Of a stretch of 40,708 bases of DNA, positions 23,206 to 31,154 are shown piece after piece. The stretch covers positions 1 to 40,708 of the forward strand of contig JAEZVA010000024.1 of assembly GCA_023443315.1 (NCBI GenBank), written 5' to 3'. How positions within the stretch are numbered: the stretch's first letter is position 1; each line of letters starts with the position of its first letter. Source of the DNA: Bacillota bacterium. GTDB taxonomy: Bacteria > Bacillota > Clostridia > Oscillospirales > Ruminococcaceae. The notes beneath the pieces were generated by a model. It did not search any database, was not told where the DNA came from, and worked only from the letters and a program-made list of their open reading frames with translations. A program made the position numbers and the translations under genes.

Positions 23206-24608
23206 TTCTGTTTCCCCTTTGGAAGCGAGGTGTTGCTGATGGAATCCAGATTACCCCGCATGAGTACATCTTTATACTGAAAGGTTTTAAGGGTTCCCAG
23301 CGGAAACAGATACGGATATCCGCATGTGGTAAGCCCGCAAAGATGCGCGAGAAACAAAACACCACCCATGTAAAACCCAGGCAAACCAATCATGCCGGAC
23401 AATAAAACAATAATTATGCTCCAGAAAAAGATAGCCGAGTATAAAACGGGAATGAGGTATGAGGCAATTGAGGTAATAGCAACCACCACCACTGTGAATT
23501 GAGAGGACAAACCCGAGGCCACAGCCGATTCACCGAGTATCAACGCCCCGACGATACTCAGTGTTGGACCGATTGGCTGTGGCAGGCGAACACCGGCCTC
23601 ACGTATTATTTGAAAGAACAGTATCATATACAACAGCTCAATAATTGTGGGGACAGGAACGCCTGCGCGAAACAGGGCGAGACGATAAAGCAACACGGTG
23701 GGTATTAGTTTATAATGATAGGTAATCAGCGCCAGATAGATACCGGGAATAAAGGTGGACAGTAAAAACGCAACCCACCGAAAAGACCTGCCGATATTTG
23801 CTGTGAAGGGGTTAAGGGTATAATCGTCAGTTGTTTGGAAGTTCTCAATAAAAAAATACGGTGCGGTAACAACAAACGGGCTGCCATCAACAATAACAAC
23901 TACTCGTCCCTCAGCGAGTTTTGAAACTGCGACATCTGGTTTTTCGGTATAACCAATGGTATCAAACGGGGTTAGTTTACAGCGAAGTTTTGATTCCAGG
24001 TAGTTTGAATAGATCACATATTCGTTTTGCATTCCGGCAATCTTTTGCCGTACAAAACGCACCAGTTTCTCCGGCGCAATCCCTTCAATGAAGATCATCA
24101 CCGTAGAGGTCTGCGTTTGTCTGCCCAGAAAAAAATGCTCTATCTTCAGATCAGTAGTTTTCACCTTCCTCCTAATTGCTGAGATGTTGTCGTTGATGTC
24201 CTCGGTAAAGCCTTCGCGGGGTCCTTTAATCACCGTTTCTGTCTGGGGGATATCTATGGCTCTTTTTTCAAACCCATTCATTGTACAGGTTATTGCTTGA
24301 TTTACATTGGTAAACAACACGACAACATTGCCGGTGATGACGTGAGAGACCGCATCATCGACATTTTTTACCTGTTTTGCAGAGCTTGCCTGTATAATTT
24401 CGGCTGTGATCTTATCGAGATTATCGCGGGGGTTAAAGTGGTTCATTAGCGGGCGGATGATATAATCACTGATGTTATCCTTATTGCACATTGATTCGAT
24501 GTATACGATGTGGATGATGGTGTGCGCACACTGAATCTCACGGTATCGCACATCGTACATATTTGTCAGTTCATTCTTTATATCTTGTATTGTAATATTA
24601 TCGCTCAT
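23202..24608 (-). CDS. gerA: GerA-family spore germination protein (A subunit)
   Basis: 468 residues. The soluble N-terminal domain has 'ITGNVVVLFTNVNQAITC' and the family block 'VIKGPREGFTEDINDNISAIRRKVKT'. 'DGSPFVVTAPYFFIENFQT' leads into the membrane half with about five helices, including 'RWVAFLLSTFIPGIYLALITYH' and 'LPQPIGPTLSIVGALILGESAV'. The A subunit is the large membrane component of the germinant receptor in the spore inner membrane. ATG 24608 has AAGG/GGGGG upstream. It is co-transcribed with gerC; the B subunit lies divergently 86 nt away. Confidence 0.95.
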   Translation of the reverse strand: MSDNITIQDIKNELTNMYDVRYREIQCAHTIIHIVYIESMCNKDNISDYIIRPLMNHFNPRDNLDKITAEIIQASSAKQVKNVDDAVSHVITGNVVVLFTNVNQAITCTMNGFEKRAIDIPQTETVIKGPREGFTEDINDNISAIRRKVKTTDLKIEHFFLGRQTQTSTVMIFIEGIAPEKLVRFVRQKIAGMQNEYVIYSNYLESKLRCKLTPFDTIGYTEKPDVAVSKLAEGRVVVIVDGSPFVVTAPYFFIENFQTTDDYTLNPFTANIGRSFRWVAFLLSTFIPGIYLALITYHYKLIPTVLLYRLALFRAGVPVPTIIELLYMILFFQIIREAGVRLPQPIGPTLSIVGALILGESAVASGLSSQFTVVVVAITSIASYLIPVLYSAIFFWSIIIVLLSGMIGLPGFYMGGVLFLAHLCGLTTCGYPYLFPLGTLKTFQYKDVLMRGNLDSISNTSLPKGKQK

Positions 24609-24623
24609 CCTTATTCCCCCTCT

Positions 24624-24653
24624 GTATAATTTCTGTTTACGGTTATCATATTA
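24624..24653 (+). promoter_or_regulatory. Sigma-G (forespore) promoter of gerB
   Basis: GTATA (24624-24628), 18 bases and CATATTA (24647-24653) fit the Bacillus sigma-G consensus GHATR-N18-CATNHTA at every defined position. The gerB start codon follows 42 nt later. The consensus is established; use here is inferred. Confidence 0.72.
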
Positions 24654-24694
24654 TACATATATTTAAAGGGAATAAGAGGTAAGGAAGGGCGAGG

Positions 24695-25792
24695 ATGGAC
24701 AAGTTTTCTCCCAGACATTTTGTGTTCTTGGTGTTTGCAACGGGTATTGTTGCGCTTAAAACCTATCCACTCGTATTTATTGTGGATGCGGGTAAAGACA
24801 GCTGGGTTGCCGTAATCATATCTTCGATTGTTATTGCTTTGTTTTATATGTTCTCAATCAACACAATGAAACTGATTCGCGAAAACGACTTTTTAACAAT
24901 CTATCGCATCGCATTGGGCAGAAAATTCGGGACAATCATGGCGTTACTGTTTGTGTTAACCTGTATTTTGACCTTGATTGAGTCGGCGTCGATTGAGGCG
25001 GACGGCATGCATCAGAACATGATGGTTGAAACACCAAACTGGTATTTCATCATTTTTTTTATAATTGTTTCGCTCTATGTCGTTCGCAAGGATTTGGTTG
25101 CTGTCATGATAATCGCCATTATAGGAATCTCCATGATTATGTTTGCCGGTATCCATCTGGGTATTATGACAATGCAGCAAAAGGAGTTTTGGATGCTGTT
25201 CCCCGTGATGCAGGACGGCATAACGGGAGGATTTGTATTAGCTGTTTTAAAGTCGTTGGGAATGTACGGATTCATTACTATTACATTGCCCTACCTTGAC
25301 GCGATAGATGATACGAAAATATCCTTAAAAAAATACAGCTTGATTGCCTTAGCAATAGTAATTCAAATGCAGGTTGTATCTATAACGGGAATTTTTATGA
25401 CCTTTAGCACAGAACAGGCGGAGGTGTACTACTATCCCAAGCTGATTCAAACACATTTGGTATCTTACCTTCAGATATTGGAATTTGGCGAGCTTTATGT
25501 GATGCTGCAGATGTTGGTGGGTTGGATATTAAAGTATCTGGTTGCCTTTCATTCTATCATTTTTATCTTTAAATTCTTAAAAATAAAAAACGCGGTTATT
25601 ATGAAACTAACTTATGTAATAAGCGGCGTAGTTTTAATTGTATCAATATTCTTAACATGGACTTCCATTCGTTTATTTAATGTACTACAATACTTTCCTT
25701 GGGTTGCTCTTGCTAATTTTGTTGTAATACCGTTTTTTGTTTTTATAATATATCGCATTCGGATAAAGCGTCAAAACGCAATGAATAAATAG
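24695..25792 (+). CDS. gerB: GerB-family spore germination permease (B subunit)
   Basis: 365 residues of about ten hydrophobic helices in the amino-acid permease-like fold of GerAB proteins. It begins 'KFSPRHFVFLVFATGIVALKTYPLV' and contains 'FLTIYRIALGRKFGTIMALLFV', a common GerAB pattern, and 'VETPNWYFIIFFIIVSLYVV'. The B subunit recognises germinants such as amino acids in the spore inner membrane. GAGG stands immediately before the ATG and AAGGAAGG just upstream of that. It is divergent from gerA-gerC instead of lying between them as in the usual A-B-C order. Confidence 0.92.
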   Translation: MDKFSPRHFVFLVFATGIVALKTYPLVFIVDAGKDSWVAVIISSIVIALFYMFSINTMKLIRENDFLTIYRIALGRKFGTIMALLFVLTCILTLIESASIEADGMHQNMMVETPNWYFIIFFIIVSLYVVRKDLVAVMIIAIIGISMIMFAGIHLGIMTMQQKEFWMLFPVMQDGITGGFVLAVLKSLGMYGFITITLPYLDAIDDTKISLKKYSLIALAIVIQMQVVSITGIFMTFSTEQAEVYYYPKLIQTHLVSYLQILEFGELYVMLQMLVGWILKYLVAFHSIIFIFKFLKIKNAVIMKLTYVISGVVLIVSIFLTWTSIRLFNVLQYFPWVALANFVVIPFFVFIIYRIRIKRQNAMNK

Positions 25793-25849
25793 GGATTGCG
25801 ACAATAAACCAAATAAACATTAATATAATAATTAAAATGCAATACTATA

Positions 25850-25878
25850 TTTACAATATTAAATAATAATGATATATT
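25850..25878 (+). promoter_or_regulatory. Promoter of the Lrp-LysE unit in an AT-rich leader
   Basis: TTTACA (25850-25855), a 17-nt spacer and TATATT (25873-25878) lie in a roughly 100-bp stretch that is almost entirely A and T. Such AT-rich sequence is typical of Lrp-autoregulated leaders, but no operator is defined here. Confidence 0.6.
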
Positions 25879-25911
25879 ATATTAAAATAAGCAAGGGTGG
25901 TGAGTTCGAAG

Positions 25912-26352
25912 TTGGATACAATGGATCTATCAATTTTAAGCTTGCTCAAGCAAAATGCGAAGAATACCGCGTCTCAAATCAGCAAAAAGGTTGGGTTATC
26001 CATTCCCGCTGTTATGGAACGCATTCGAAAGCTGGATGAAGCAAAGGTAATTAACCGCTACACGGTACAGCTTAATCGCAAAAAATTGGGATATAACATC
26101 CTCGCGTTTGTTTTTGTTAATATAGAGAGGACAGAAAATATTCAGCGATTTCGCGACGCGGTCATCCAGTTTAGCCAGGTACTTGAATGCCATCACATGG
26201 CAGGGGAGTATGATTATCTGCTCAAGGTGGTAACCACAGATACCGCAGAACTGGAAGACTTTTTGAGCTACGGATTAAAGTCGATATCAGGGGTAGAAAA
26301 AAGCAACACGTTAATTGTTTTGTCTACCTTAAAAGAAGAACTGAACAGGTGA
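25912..26352 (+). CDS. Lrp/AsnC-family transcriptional regulator
   Basis: About 146 residues. The N-terminal helix-turn-helix is 'MDLSILSLLKQNAKNTASQISKKVGLSIPAVMERIRKLDEAKVI', and the C-terminal RAM/AsnC ligand domain includes 'FVFVNIERTENIQRFRDAV', 'VLECHHMAGEYDYLLKVVTTD' and 'TLIVLSTLKEELN'. Such regulators sense amino acids. The start is uncertain among GTG 25897, TTG 25912 and ATG 25921; the G-rich site at 25895-25904 best fits TTG 25912. It precedes a LysE-type exporter by 24 nt, so it probably controls amino-acid export. Confidence 0.92.
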   Translation: MDTMDLSILSLLKQNAKNTASQISKKVGLSIPAVMERIRKLDEAKVINRYTVQLNRKKLGYNILAFVFVNIERTENIQRFRDAVIQFSQVLECHHMAGEYDYLLKVVTTDTAELEDFLSYGLKSISGVEKSNTLIVLSTLKEELNR

Positions 26353-26375
26353 ATTGCTTTGAGAGAGGGGACAGA

Positions 26376-26993
26376 ATGATAATTAAAGGGTTTCGGTTTG
26401 GCATGCTGCTGCAGCTTGCCGTGGGACCGGTGTGTATGTACTTGTTTCAAACAGCGGTCAATAAGGGGTTGCCCGATGCGTTAATCGGAGTTTCGGCGGT
26501 TGTTTTGGTGGATGCTTTATACATAGTTGCAGCAATTGCTGGTATTGGCGTATTGCTTGGACGGTCTCAAAGACTAAAACAGATATTTCGATTTATAGGC
26601 GGCGTGATTATTATTATTTTTGGACTAAACAACATCTTTAGTGAGTTCGGTTTATCCTTTTTGTCTGTCTTTAAGATTGGTATCCCCAGTCATGCAACCA
26701 ATACCTTTTTGTACGTGTTATTGCTTACATTGTCAAATCCTTTAACTATCCTATTTTGGGCGGGGGTATTCTCGGCAAAGCTTTCGGAAGACGGGATTCA
26801 GAAGCAGAACATCTATTGGTTTGGGTTGGGCGCGGTGTGCTCTACCGCAGTTTTCCTCTCTTTGGTCTCGGTGCTTGGTAGTATGGTAAGTCTAATTATT
26901 AATGATTTGTTTTTAAAGCTTCTTAATATCGGGGTGGGAGTAGTCCTAGCGGCATTTGGTATACACACTATGCTAAAAAAACCTGCAACATAG
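26376..26993 (+). CDS. LysE/RhtB-family amino-acid exporter
   Basis: 205 residues with about six membrane helices. The N-terminus 'FRFGMLLQLAVGPVCMYLFQTAVNKG' has the family's G-P motif. 'GVSAVVLVDALYIVAAIAGIG' and 'FLYVLLLTLSNPLTILFWAGVFSA' (the N-P motif with FW) follow. It would export an amino acid or analogue across the cytoplasmic membrane; the substrate is not readable. Although the frame starts at 26349 overlapping the lrp stop, ATG 26376 has GAGAGGGG 5 nt upstream and is chosen. It is paired with the Lrp regulator. Confidence 0.9.
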   Translation: MIIKGFRFGMLLQLAVGPVCMYLFQTAVNKGLPDALIGVSAVVLVDALYIVAAIAGIGVLLGRSQRLKQIFRFIGGVIIIIFGLNNIFSEFGLSFLSVFKIGIPSHATNTFLYVLLLTLSNPLTILFWAGVFSAKLSEDGIQKQNIYWFGLGAVCSTAVFLSLVSVLGSMVSLIINDLFLKLLNIGVGVVLAAFGIHTMLKKPAT

Positions 26994-26998
26994 GTCTC

Positions 26999-27096
26999 AA
27001 ATCACTATAGTCTATTATTCTAACCATACGTAATATTTATTGCAGCAATAGAACCAGCGGCGGCTACTACTATAGCAGTAGACAAAATAGTGATTT
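26999..27096. repeat. 98-bp element with perfect 10-bp terminal inverted repeats
   Basis: AAATCACTAT (26999-27008) and ATAGTGATTT (27087-27096) are exact inverted repeats. Between them are two smaller hairpins: TATTG-CAG-CAATA near 27038-27050 and CTACT/AGTAG near 27064-27081. It fills most of the gap between the LysE and HD genes. No T-run follows the outer stem, so it is not a standard terminator. A structured leader or a small MITE-like repeat are both possible. Confidence 0.45.
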
Positions 27097-27164
27097 ACAT
27101 TTTGCGTCGTTTCTGGTTAAATGAATAGTGACATAACACCTGCTTATGAGAGGAATTATCCCGA

Positions 27165-27677
27165 ATGATCAATCAAACAAGGCATATGCGCAACAGAGTC
27201 CTTCTTGAAAGGGAGTTTGACCTTTGCCTAGCCGACATGATAAATAATGAATCGGTTCAGCGGATGAAGGACTATATGCAGCATGGCGGAATCAGTTGTT
27301 TGCGCCACTGCTTGTTTGTTTCTTACCTGAGCTTTCGCATCTGTAAAAAACTGAGACTGGATTATCGCTCTGCTGCAAGAGGAGCCCTGTTGCACGATCT
27401 ATTTTTGTACGATTGGCATTTGACAAGACCCCCGGAGGGATTGCATGCCTTTGTGCACCCCGAAATTGCGTTGCGCAATGCGACGGAGTTGTTTAATTTA
27501 AACGACAAAGAAAAGGACATTATTTTTAACCATATGTGGCCGGTGACATTTCGATTGCCGCGTTGCCGCGAAACAGTTGTTGTGCTTATTGTGGATAAAT
27601 ACTGCGCAGTTATGGAATGCGTAGAGGTGGGGTATCGGCGACTTCTGCGCCGATTAAAGCTACGGTATGCGTGCTAG
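27165..27677 (+). CDS. HD-domain phosphohydrolase
   Basis: 170 residues. The metal ligands of the HD fold are visible: His in 'ISCLRHCLFVSYLSFRIC', the HD pair in 'ARGALLHDLFLYDWH', a further His in 'HAFVHPEIALRNA' and Asp in 'VVLIVDKYCAVME'. HD proteins cleave phosphate esters, often nucleotides; the substrate here is unknown. AGAGG lies about 11 nt before the ATG. Similar short HD proteins are widespread in Clostridia and are often next to the CmpB-like membrane protein encoded here 33 nt downstream. Confidence 0.87.
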   Translation: MINQTRHMRNRVLLEREFDLCLADMINNESVQRMKDYMQHGGISCLRHCLFVSYLSFRICKKLRLDYRSAARGALLHDLFLYDWHLTRPPEGLHAFVHPEIALRNATELFNLNDKEKDIIFNHMWPVTFRLPRCRETVVVLIVDKYCAVMECVEVGYRRLLRRLKLRYAC

Positions 27678-27710
27678 CCTAGCCTTTTGTTTGCAAACGA
27701 ATAAAATGAG

Positions 27711-28484
27711 GTGGTAGCGATACTGGTTGTTGCAAAATGGTTTTTGTTACTCATGTTCTACAGCTTTATCGGTTGGGTATACGAATCCATCGTATGCTCT
27801 ATTGAGGAAAAGCGACTGATTAACCGAGGGTTTTTAAATGGACCTATCTGTCCGGTATATGGTTTTGGTGGCTTACTTGTGATTACTCTTCTTTACAATC
27901 GAATCGATAACGTATTATTGCTGTTCTTGGGCTGCATGTTGCTAACAACGACACTGGAGTACATAACAGCCATCATTCTTGAAAAGATGTTTGATGCCCG
28001 TTGGTGGGATTATTCGTCCTATCCCCTTAACTTTCAGGGACGAATCTGTCTGTTGGGTGCTGTAGTATTTGGCGTTCTGGCTACGCTGACGCTTCGTTAT
28101 CTGCATCCTTTTACGCTCCAAATTCTTGAATCAATGCAGGAGTGGATTGTGTTAAGCGTTGCAGGGGTACTCGTCCTCCTAGTATCAATCGATATCTTTG
28201 TGACTGTTCGCCATCTTTTGCGGCTAAATGGAAGGCTGCAAACCATACAGCAACAGGTCAATCAATTCATGGAAAAGCATATGAAACGGGCAGAGGGGTT
28301 AAAAAGTACGCTGCTTGAGCGATTTGAAGAAAGCGAGTTCTATACCGAACAGGTAAAACGTCTGTTTGATTTGGGAAAAAGGCAGAATATGCGGTTGCTA
28401 CGCGCGTTTCCTAAACTGCGTCCTATTCACAACAATGAAGCGTGGCAGTGGCTTAAGAGTAAGCTGCTAAGCAAAGATAAATAA
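27711..28484 (+). CDS. CmpB-like putative ABC-transporter membrane protein (PF06541 type)
   Basis: Up to 257 residues. The N-terminal half has about five helices with the family's conserved 'FYSFIGWVYESIVCSIEEKRLINRGFLNGPICPVYGFG' sequence (spread over residues 16-53) and 'ARWWDYSSYPLNFQGRICL'. The C-terminal 80 residues are a soluble, partly coiled-coil tail ('LNGRLQTIQQQVNQFMEKHM'). Despite the database name, a transport role is unproven. The start is unclear: GTG 27711 touches GAGG, while ATA 27720 or CTG 27723 would have normal spacing from GAGGTGG. Confidence 0.85.
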   Translation: MVAILVVAKWFLLLMFYSFIGWVYESIVCSIEEKRLINRGFLNGPICPVYGFGGLLVITLLYNRIDNVLLLFLGCMLLTTTLEYITAIILEKMFDARWWDYSSYPLNFQGRICLLGAVVFGVLATLTLRYLHPFTLQILESMQEWIVLSVAGVLVLLVSIDIFVTVRHLLRLNGRLQTIQQQVNQFMEKHMKRAEGLKSTLLERFEESEFYTEQVKRLFDLGKRQNMRLLRAFPKLRPIHNNEAWQWLKSKLLSKDK

Positions 28485-28495
28485 AGGCACAGAAA

Positions 28496-28539
28496 AACGG
28501 CTGTCGTTTCCCCCAGGCAGGGGAGAAACGACAGCCGTT
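28496..28539. terminator. Long bidirectional terminator hairpin
   Basis: AACGGCTGTCGTTTC and GAAACGACAGCCGTT form a perfect 15-bp stem, extended by CCCC/GGGG next to a small loop. It lies between convergent stops; the minus strand continues into TTTTT, so thiT termination is best supported. Confidence 0.93.
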
Positions 28540-28550
28540 CATTGGTTATT

Positions 28551-29180
28551 TTACTGTGTGATTTGCTTTTTATCTACAAGCTTTAACACGCTTACTACAA
28601 GTACACAAACAATGCTGGTAATGATAATCTCGGGAATCATAAATGTTCCGTTGTAGAATAAGGTGTAGATGACAAACAGGGTATTGCCATGGTATTTTTC
28701 AAGCATTTGCTGCCCAAAAGCAAAGCCTTCTTGACCAAAAAACCATTCCGCGTATTCGGAAAAAAAGATATAGCCCGATACGGCGTGGGCGAGATATCGC
28801 ACAATCATCGCCACAAGCGCACCGCATACAAGAGAAAGCGGGGCGTTTTTTATCTTATTTTTGAACAAGCCGCCAAGCCCTAAAGCGGTAAATGCAATCA
28901 GGTAGTCAAACACCACGACGCCAACCACCATGCCAAGGCTTACGCCTCTGAATATCCCGCTGGGTATATCCAATATTAGTTGTATGATGGAATACGCAAA
29001 GGCGGTTAAAACGCCCCAACGCACCCCGTTGCGATAGCCAACCAGAATGATGGGCAGCATACTGCACAGCGTTACAGAGCCACCATAGGGCAGTGCAAAT
29101 ACCTTAATAAGCGAAAGGATCGCGGCAAGCGCAATCATCACTCCGCTTTCGGTTAATAGCCTTGTTTTGGTTTTGTTCAT
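28551..29180 (-). CDS. thiT: Energy-coupled thiamine transporter ThiT (ECF S component)
   Basis: 209 residues with about six helices. Early helix 'ESGVMIALAAILSLIKVFALPYGGSVTLCSMLPI' is the S-component start. 'RYLAHAVSGYIFFSEYAEWFFGQ' and 'FVIYTLFYNGTFMIPE' contain the His, Tyr/Trp and Asn positions that bind thiamine in ThiT. It captures thiamine outside the cell and delivers it with the shared EcfA/EcfT module encoded elsewhere. The open frame runs to 29219, but ATG 29180 has GGAGG 8 nt upstream. A TPP riboswitch with terminator precedes it, which confirms the substrate independently. Confidence 0.95.
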   Translation of the reverse strand: MNKTKTRLLTESGVMIALAAILSLIKVFALPYGGSVTLCSMLPIILVGYRNGVRWGVLTAFAYSIIQLILDIPSGIFRGVSLGMVVGVVVFDYLIAFTALGLGGLFKNKIKNAPLSLVCGALVAMIVRYLAHAVSGYIFFSEYAEWFFGQEGFAFGQQMLEKYHGNTLFVIYTLFYNGTFMIPEIIITSIVCVLVVSVLKLVDKKQITQ

Positions 29181-29267
29181 TGGTACAACCTCCGTAATAT
29201 GTTTATGACAATTAAACAAGGCTGTTACGGCGATAACGATTCATTAGACGGTTTTTTGATGTTAGAG

Positions 29268-29307
29268 CAAAAAACAAAATCGTCATGCCCTAATCTAGTG
29301 CATGACG
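29268..29307 (-). terminator. Riboswitch-controlled terminator ahead of thiT
   Basis: On the minus strand CGTCATGC (29307-29300) and GCATGACG (29288-29281) form a perfect 8-bp stem followed by ATTTTGTTTTTT. It sits 18 nt past the TPP aptamer, so it is the expression platform. Confidence 0.9.
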
Positions 29308-29324
29308 AACGAAATTAAACTTGC

Positions 29325-29420
29325 GTTTATTCTTCCTACGCCGGCATTATCCGGATCAGGTTATAGGGTTCAAAACCTTTGCGGTTTCATCTCAGCCAAT
29401 TATCTCAGCACCCCTGTTTT
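29325..29420 (-). ncRNA. TPP riboswitch (THI element)
   Basis: Reading the minus strand, the conserved blocks appear in order: ACAGGGGTGCTGAGA, then GGCTGAGATGAAA, then ACCCTATAACCTGATCCGG, then TAATGCCGGCGTAGGAAG. These are the standard TPP-binding core and closing helix. With thiamine diphosphate bound, the downstream terminator should form and stop thiT transcription. Confidence 0.97.
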
Positions 29421-29434
29421 TAATTGTCACTCAA

Positions 29435-29463
29435 AGTATACATTCGCAAATGCAAACTGTCAA
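29435..29463 (-). promoter_or_regulatory. Sigma-A promoter of the thiT riboswitch transcript
   Basis: Minus-strand TTGACA (29463-29458), a 17-nt spacer and TATACT (29440-29435). Transcription would start about 10 nt before the aptamer, giving riboswitch control over the whole message. Confidence 0.85.
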
Positions 29464-29493
29464 TACTCAAAGTGGACACTTTTATTGCGCTCT

Positions 29494-30141
29494 TCACCCT
29501 AGAGTTTTTGCAAGGTGAATGCCATAGCTGCAAAGCGAATTCACGCAGCATAGTGAGCATAAGGGGGAACGCGCTTTGCAAACTGCTCTGCCGTGTAAAA
29601 CCATACGGTGACAAAAATCATTGGATTCGTTTGGTGGCAGCAGCTTTACAAGCTCTTTTTCGCAACGCAGAGGGTCGGTTGTTGTGGTAAGCCCCATCCT
29701 GTTGGTAATACGAATGCAGTGGGTATCGCAAACGATCGCGGGTTTATGGTAGATGTCCCCCAGAACCAGATTTGCCGTTTTTCTTCCCACCCCCCTTAAG
29801 GATAATAGCTCTTCTATGGTATCAGGTACAGTGCCGTCAAAGCGTTCCAGTAAATCCCGTGCAATCATCTTGATATCGCGCGCCTTGGTTTTATATAGTC
29901 CACAGGGCTTAATAATCCCTTCAATCGACTCTAACGGTGCATGTGCTAGGGATTGCAGTGTGTTATAGGTCATAAACAATATCTTCGTTACGATATTGAC
30001 CCTTGCATCCGTGCATTGCGCGGAAAGGCGTGTTGCGATCAGTAGTTCATATGGGTGTTGATAGTCCAAAGAGCATAGGGCATCAGGGTATTCCTTTTTT
30101 AGTGCCTCTACAATTAAGATTGTGCGTTCTTTTTTTCTCAT
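29494..30141 (-). CDS. nth: Endonuclease III
   Basis: 215 residues. The helix-hairpin-helix is 'LLSLRGVGRKTANLVLGD', with catalytic Lys121, and Asp139 follows in 'IVCDTHCIRITNRMG'. The C-terminal [4Fe-4S] loop is 'CKARSPLCSLCCVNSLC', spacing C-x6-C-x2-C-x5-C. It is a DNA glycosylase/AP lyase removing oxidised pyrimidines. The start is ATG 30141. It is transcribed away from pyrH and toward the thiT riboswitch; no terminator is visible between nth and that promoter. Confidence 0.96.
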   Translation of the reverse strand: MRKKERTILIVEALKKEYPDALCSLDYQHPYELLIATRLSAQCTDARVNIVTKILFMTYNTLQSLAHAPLESIEGIIKPCGLYKTKARDIKMIARDLLERFDGTVPDTIEELLSLRGVGRKTANLVLGDIYHKPAIVCDTHCIRITNRMGLTTTTDPLRCEKELVKLLPPNESNDFCHRMVLHGRAVCKARSPLCSLCCVNSLCSYGIHLAKTLG

Positions 30142-30270
30142 ACTGGTCCCACCCCTTTACCCCATGAAATGTTATGATTACTATCATAAACGATTGCGCC
30201 TGATATTTCAAACCGTCTTTTTATCCAAACTGCGTAAAAATTTTAATTGTGCACGTCGTCGGATATTCAC

Positions 30271-30299
30271 TTTACAATGCTCCGCCGTTATTGTAAAAT
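30271..30299 (+). promoter_or_regulatory. Promoter of the pyrH-polC cluster with embedded inverted repeat
   Basis: TTTACA (30271-30276), a 17-nt spacer and TAAAAT (30294-30299). The same bases hold a perfect inverted repeat, TTTACAAT (30271-30278) and ATTGTAAA (30290-30297), spanning -35 to -10 and suggesting an operator. Confidence 0.65.
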
Positions 30300-30370
30300 A
30301 AACGTTAGTGATATTTTTCTTATCTGCAACCAACAATTTACCAATACTCCAAAAGGGGATGTTTATTTAC

Positions 30371-31078
30371 ATGCAGTCAAAATATAACCGAATTTTGCTT
30401 AAACTTTCGGGTGAAGCGCTTGCTGGAGATAAAAAATATGGGCTGGATTATGACGTGGTCTGCAAAATCTGCGATAGCATTCGGCGTGTGCATGAACTTG
30501 GCGTGCAGGTTGGCATCGTAGTTGGCGGAGGCAATATCTTCAGAGGGCGCAGCAACGAGCGTATGGAGCGTACCCGCGCGGACCATATGGGGATGCTGGC
30601 AACAGTGGTTAACTCGCTCGCACTTGCGGATGCGCTAGAGCAGATGGATGTCTCGGTACGGGTACAGACGGCGATATCAATGCAGGCGATTGCGGAACCC
30701 TATATAAGAAACCGTGCGGTTAGGCATCTTGAAAAAGGCAGAGTAGTCATCTTTGGCTGTGGTACAGGCAATCCATTCTTCTCAACCGATACGGCATCTG
30801 CACTTCGTGCTGCGGAAATTGACGCGGATATTATTTTTAAAGCGACCATGGTCGACGGGGTATACACCAGTGACCCCGCCAAGGATCCCACCGCGGTGAA
30901 GTACAACGAGCTTACCTTTGCCGAGGTGCTTAATAAGAATTTGGGCGTTATGGACAGCACCGCGGCATCTATGTGTAAGGATAACGACATCCCAATTCTG
31001 GTATTTAGCATTGAAGACCCGGATAACATCATACGCGCGGTTTGCGGCGAAGATATTGGCACACTGGTAAAGAAGTAA
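30371..31078 (+). CDS. pyrH: UMP kinase
   Basis: 235 residues of the amino-acid kinase fold. 'RILLKLSGEALAG' binds phosphate, 'VGIVVGGGNIFRGRSNERMERTRADHMGMLATVVN' is the UMP/ATP loop region, and 'NPFFSTDTASALRAAEIDADIIFKATMVDGVYTSDP' is the late signature. It makes UDP from UMP. ATG 30359 (directly after AAAAGGGG) is also in frame and would add four residues, MFIY. It is the first gene of the cluster; rpsB and tsf, its usual upstream partners, are absent. Confidence 0.96.
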   Translation: MQSKYNRILLKLSGEALAGDKKYGLDYDVVCKICDSIRRVHELGVQVGIVVGGGNIFRGRSNERMERTRADHMGMLATVVNSLALADALEQMDVSVRVQTAISMQAIAEPYIRNRAVRHLEKGRVVIFGCGTGNPFFSTDTASALRAAEIDADIIFKATMVDGVYTSDPAKDPTAVKYNELTFAEVLNKNLGVMDSTAASMCKDNDIPILVFSIEDPDNIIRAVCGEDIGTLVKK

Positions 31079-31154
31079 CAGGATTTGTTTGCCGCTTTGT
31101 TTTGCGGCAGTTTAACATCGGCAGCTACTCATTGTTATGAAAGGAAGTTGTTTT

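Noticed and set aside
24609..24694. Sigma-G promoter for gerA-gerC on the minus strand
   Set aside because: GTATA is present, but the sequence 18 bases on does not match CATNHTA.
29302..29502. Plus-strand frames across 29302-29690
   Set aside because: They lie over the TPP riboswitch and the antisense of nth, which explain the sequence.
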